Shown here: piece by piece, positions 59,392 through 64,000 of the stretch
How positions within the stretch are numbered: position 1 is the stretch's first letter
Layout of the letters: each line of letters begins with the position of its first letter
DNA from: Acanthaster planci
Lineage: Eukaryota; Echinodermata; Asteroidea; Valvatida; Acanthasteridae
Direction: 5' to 3'
DNA length: 64,000 bases
Assembly: GCF_001949145.1 (NCBI RefSeq)
Contig: NW_019091470.1
Span: 101,584 to 165,583 of the forward strand
Position numbers and translations under genes: made by a program
Notes under the pieces: generated by a model
Told to the model about the DNA's origin: nothing
Databases searched by the model: none
The model's input: the letters and a program-made list of their open reading frames with translations, nothing else

Positions 59392-62300
59392 TGATTGTGC
59401 CAGAGAGTAGACCCATAAATTCATGCTGTGTGGCTGTTATGGGGCTGTTCCCCTACGTCGGCCAAGTACTTTCTGCATGCAGGAGTCCATTAAGAAACTC
59501 TTGGCATGTCCACAGGTCAAGATGTACCCCATATATTTCACTGATGCAATTTTCTGGAGAGGGGGGGACAAAATCTACTGCATCGGTGGTAAACGTAAAA
59601 AAATTGGATCATTCCTTGTGAGGCCTTGGCAATCTTTTTTATGCTCCCTGGAAAGACATCAGTCATCACTTGCTACTGTTCCTCCATCTTATGTGACAGG
59701 TGATTTGTTTTACTTGTCTTCCTTCCCTCCAGTAATGTGAGTTTGGAGGAAGAGCTGTTCAGGCAGAGAAACGAAGGTCATCCGTTTGTTATCATCTCCT
59801 AGTACTAAGGGGCCCAGATACCCTTGATTCAACAAGACGTCTCCAGCTGCTGCTGGTAAGTTGAGAGATACTTCCTGGAACTTTCTTAAAGTGTTATTTG
59901 ACAGCAAATGTCAATTTCAGAAGTTTTCACTGCCAATGACAACTGTCGGTTGAACTTGGGAAATACATTCTACTTCTGGAACATTGGATAATATACACTG
60001 TGCTGTACGTATGTTGTACTTTGCATTGTTGACATTGATGTGTTGTAACCTTTGACCTAAAAAACTGTTCCTTTGACTTCCCCGGGCCTATTATCCCTGC
60101 CACAGACTGTTAAGTTGTCTTGACTCATTCCAGTAGGATGCATTTCCTTGCTAATAAGCCCATTATTTGGGTCAGGAGCCCTACATGTACCTTTTTAACC
60201 TTGCCATTCTCAGTCTAGATGGGGCGTAGCCCTCTCTCTTTGGGCAAAAAGAAATATTGCCCTTTTCCCGTCAGGTTTTCCTGAGTGGAGCCAATAATTG
60301 TGTGTTTTCCTGTCACAAAATTGGCACCTGAAAGTGATTAGAGTGTTGTGACCGACAAGTCACGTTCCCCTCTTTTTTTTTATTCCTGCAGCTACCCTAT
60401 TAATAGTAGTATGACTTTTATTGAGGTGCCCATGGGTCAGTTAGACTACCCTACATGCAGTTTTGTGAGGCTGTGTCCAAAGTTCTCGGCAGTGGCTCGG
60501 AATTACACAGGAGCCGAAATGAACTTTAAAAGATGCAACTTATAATAAAGAATTTTCGAAAATATATCTCATAAAAACAAGCTTTTACAAATATACCTCA
60601 TTAAAACAAACTATCTCATAAAATTTTTTTTTTGTAAAAAAGCAGCAGTTTCTAAATTTCTCATAAGAAGGAACTGAAGAATGTACATGCATCTCCAAAC
60701 AAAATTTCAAAGAAAACTCGTAAAATGAACTTGAAAAAAAATTAATTGATAAAAATGGACTTGGAAAAATCATACTTCAGTTTTGAATATACTTGATGGC
60801 ACTTCAGGGCTTTTGTATGTACTCCCTCATTTCAACAAATCAATAAACTTGTGTGCCCAGTGAAAATCGCACTTGCCATAGTACGAGTACATGCAGGCCT
60901 TTTCTTTAATTTACCGGGATGCAAGAAAAACCCGACTGCTTGGACAAAGTTTTTCAATGTGTTAGGGCCCCCCTGGGTTGTTCCAAAGCTCCTGGGGACT
61001 GATTAGAATAGCCTTGAAGAACTTAAATCCTTTCAGCAACAATACTACTTGTAGCTGTTAGGTGATGATTGTTTTAAGGGCCCAGCTGCAATCTCTCAAG
61101 CCTGGGTACCTCTGGTCAACTGGCCTTGTCACATTCAGGGTTGCAGCTGTCTTTGCAGAGGTGCATGGTCTCCAATGTTCTGTCCAGTTTTCTAATGTGG
61201 CCCAGAAGTGCCCTTTAATGTATAATGTACATGTACTTGTAGTGCAGTGCCCCACCAAGTTTATGGTTGACAAAAGCAAGGTCACCCTGCTGTGATTTAA
61301 ATGTACATACATGTGCTGGTACATGATCTATGAACGTATGTCAGAAGACAACTTCTGAAAATTTTGATTGAATTCTACATGTACCGGTATGCTGTGCATA
61401 GAAAGAATACAGAATTAATTTCAAACTGCCTCCTCCCTGACAAACATTGGGGAACAATTCAAGGTCCTTGTGCTCAGCTGGTGAATCCAATTTTTCAACC
61501 TGTAATGCTCTGCCAAAATGGTCTTTCTATGTCAACCTCTTGCAAGTGCACTGTATTGTGAATGGCCTGTGTTTCCCCAACAATGTTGCAGTTTTTTGAG
61601 TTTCTCGTTACATGTTACGCAGTCAAGTCACTCATCTGTTTTTGCAATTTATATACATGTAGTTGGGCTTACTTTGTTGTGTCTGTACCATGATGGAGAA
61701 GTACTTCAATTCTAAAATGATTACATCTTAAGGTTCATCATGTCATTGCGGCTTTCACAGTCACAACAGGTTGTGTTTCTTCTATTGGCTGTCTGGAATA
61801 GCACATTAAGTCTGCCTCTCCATACATTTTTTGCCTTTGCTGCGTACATGATGCGTTTCACTGTCACAGACACAAAAAATTGGCCTCATTAACATAACAC
61901 ACGTATGTGTTGTGTTCAGCCGTCAAAATTGCCTGGTTAGTGATTTTGACGGATACACAATGCTTGGTGCAAGTGTTGACGTACATATGGAAAGGTGCCT
62001 GAAACCTTCTGTGCTCACCTGTAAAAATACATGCACCACAGTCTGGGTTGAAATCACTTAATCAATTTAGCAAGTGTGTGTCGGTGTATTTTTACAGGAC
62101 GCTGTTTTTTTTTCGTTTTGTGTCATTGGTAATGAGATGGGCCTTGAAGCGAAATCCAAGTTGAAGGGGATAGGCCTACAGTGTACTGTACCTCAACGCC
62201 ATTCGTTGGTGGAACTTGGGCTTCACTTCTGCCTGGCAGTACATGGTTAAGACCTGTGCGTGTAACTCATTTGGATCCATTCCAACCAGAAGATCTATTA

Positions 62301-64000
62301 ATTGGCTCTATGGATTGTGAGGGGTAAACAACAACATGTGCACATGTGCAAGATTATTTCAGAAGGTTGTGTTAAGAAGTTGCTGCCACATTGATGGCCT
62401 TGAAAAAACTGAAACCCAAACGAAATTGCTGCAGTACCTGTAAAGTAGGCTGTTTGTGGTTTGTTGGTGTATAGATATGTAGGTATTATAGTGAAGAAGC
62501 AAATAGTGGTGTTGTGTGGGAAGGCCTTTCAGGATGACAAAACACACAGCATTTGCCTAGGGGAGTGGTGCAAACCTCATTTACAGGGGGTCTGGACAAT
62601 GAATCCCCCAAATGGAAGTCTGTGATCCACAACCAGGTCATTAACACTGCAGTTCCATTCTCTACTTAAAACCACAACTCTCCATAACCCAGAAAAACCT
62701 TACTCTCAGCAGGCAGCCTCCCTCCCCCAAAAACAACCAGTGAGTCACCACCAGACTGGCCCCAGATTGGTCCCAGACACCATGGTAATTAGTCAGTGTG
62801 TGACCCCATGGGGACCCCAGATGTCCAGACAAAAGAGGAGGGGGGGTGGTAGGCTCACTCCCACTGAGGACAAAGGGGAAAGCACACACAAGGATCCTTT
62901 GTAGAGTCCTGCTTGCCAGGCTGTGGAGTCTGGCATTCATGTTCAGCATGCCATCCAGTGCATCTTGATGGTGTTGCCCGCCGGGTCTCCGGTTGCAGAA
63001 ACTGGACACCTCTCAACTTCAAAACAATTCCAGTTTTCTGACTGCAATTTGCAAATTTGAAATAAAACAATTGAAGTAATGGACAGAGAGGACATTATTT
63101 CCAAATGTCGTAATGACCCCCCCCACAGCTAAGCTCTGTCTGTGATTACAAAGTAAGTTCTAATTACATTTATCAGGTGAAAAATACAAACTTTCCTGAA
63201 TTTTTGTTTGCATTTTAATCAGCACTAAGTTCCCTGTTGCCCATCTAAGTCCAGTCTTGTAATGTTACCGGGATATCTTCCCCATGAATCATTAATCCCT
63301 TTATAGCAGCAACTTCATCACACAGTAATCTTGTGAGAGAAAAACCATATACAGTATTGATTGTCAGCCACTCATAAATTATAATAACATTTGAAATTAT
63401 TTTTGCATGGTACGTGTAGTTGTGTATTGGTGTAGACCTTGACTGTGAGAACTTCACCTCATCATTAAAGAACACTGGCTCTCAGTGGTCTCCTTTCTTG
63501 CTTCATTTCTTTTGCGTTGTCCAAACGAGGCTTATTGGCTGTGTACATGTGCGGTGTGTTGACCAACAAACTAAGATTGTTGGCTCACATAATTTTGATG
63601 TTACTCTGCAAATTGTATTTCTGCATGAAATGAATTCCTGCACTGGAGGAGTGGCCCATTTAATCATTTGTTTCCCCCTCCCACAACATATTTGCCCTAG
63701 TTTTCAGAACTGACACGTCTTATTAATTCTGGAAATGTCTGAACACTTAACCGAGCCTTCCACAAGTTTGTTGTCGTCCCCATTACTTATTGCTCCCTCA
63801 ACACAGTGCGCCCTGATTTTTGTTGGGGGGGTCAAGTTTATTTGGAACCTGTCTTCATCTCTTCATCAGTATGAAAACTGTCTAAGCAATTTTAATACCC
63901 GTTGAGAAATGTTTTGGGTTATTACCCAATTACTCGGTGCAATTTCAAGGGAAGGGAGTGATCTAACATGTAATTAGACAGTGTCCGCCATTTATGAACT
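59392..64000. other. no gene recognised
   Basis: About 4.6 kb to the window end with no supportable coding sequence. An A/T-rich stretch at about 60540-60780 has repeated CTCATAAAA-like motifs. Nothing else stands out. Confidence 0.4.

Overview
The window is nuclear DNA of an animal. Its protein-coding genes contain introns with GT/AG borders, it is littered with short DNA-transposon relics and a tRNA-derived SINE, and it carries a run of Ns typical of a draft scaffold. The best-preserved gene is a clear orthologue of the animal gene ASB7. The second is a secreted PAN plus fibrinogen-domain protein, a type expanded in marine invertebrates. Non-coding DNA is full of short palindromes (ACATGT/GTACATGTAC, TAGGCCTA, ACCGGT). 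I infer an invertebrate deuterostome, probably an echinoderm. That assignment rests on general impression, not on a search.

Layout. 1-1.7 kb: a decayed Tc1/mariner element cut by the window edge (minus strand), then a foldback element and a hAT-type MITE with an 8-bp target duplication. 4.7-5.8 kb: an intronless gene for a secreted PAN/apple-fibrinogen (FReD) lectin-like protein, minus strand. 7.9-11.9 kb: a complete three-exon ASB7 gene, minus strand. It encodes 331 residues, with ankyrin repeats followed by a C-terminal SOCS box. Both introns are phase 1, and exon 2 ends in two in-frame tandem splice donors 33 nt apart. 12-16.4 kb: several foldback elements and MITEs, a 385-bp assembly gap (13141-13525), and a tRNA-derived SINE.

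From 16.4 kb to the end (about 47 kb) I can support no complete gene. It is either a gene desert or one or more very long introns. It holds an exact 19 x 19-bp tandem array (35617-35977), two PIF/Harbinger-like MITEs with TTA target duplications (32518-32640, 46434-47108), a perfect 49-bp duplication (59294-59391), retroposon tails, many poly-C/poly-G runs and very many ACATGT palindromes. Three weak candidate coding fragments are listed with low confidence: a PDZ-like exon at 45278, a possible last exon at 49126-48968, and a transposase-like helix-turn-helix fragment at 27763.

The two confident genes have no evident functional link. The FReD protein would act outside the cell in recognition or clotting-like functions. 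ASB7 would act inside the cell as the substrate-recognition subunit of a Cullin-5 ubiquitin ligase. I found no operon-like or otherwise undescribed multi-gene system. The most informative new observations are the ASB7 tandem donors, the extra-cysteine intronless FReD gene, the square tandem array, and the shared TAAGGC termini of several MITEs.
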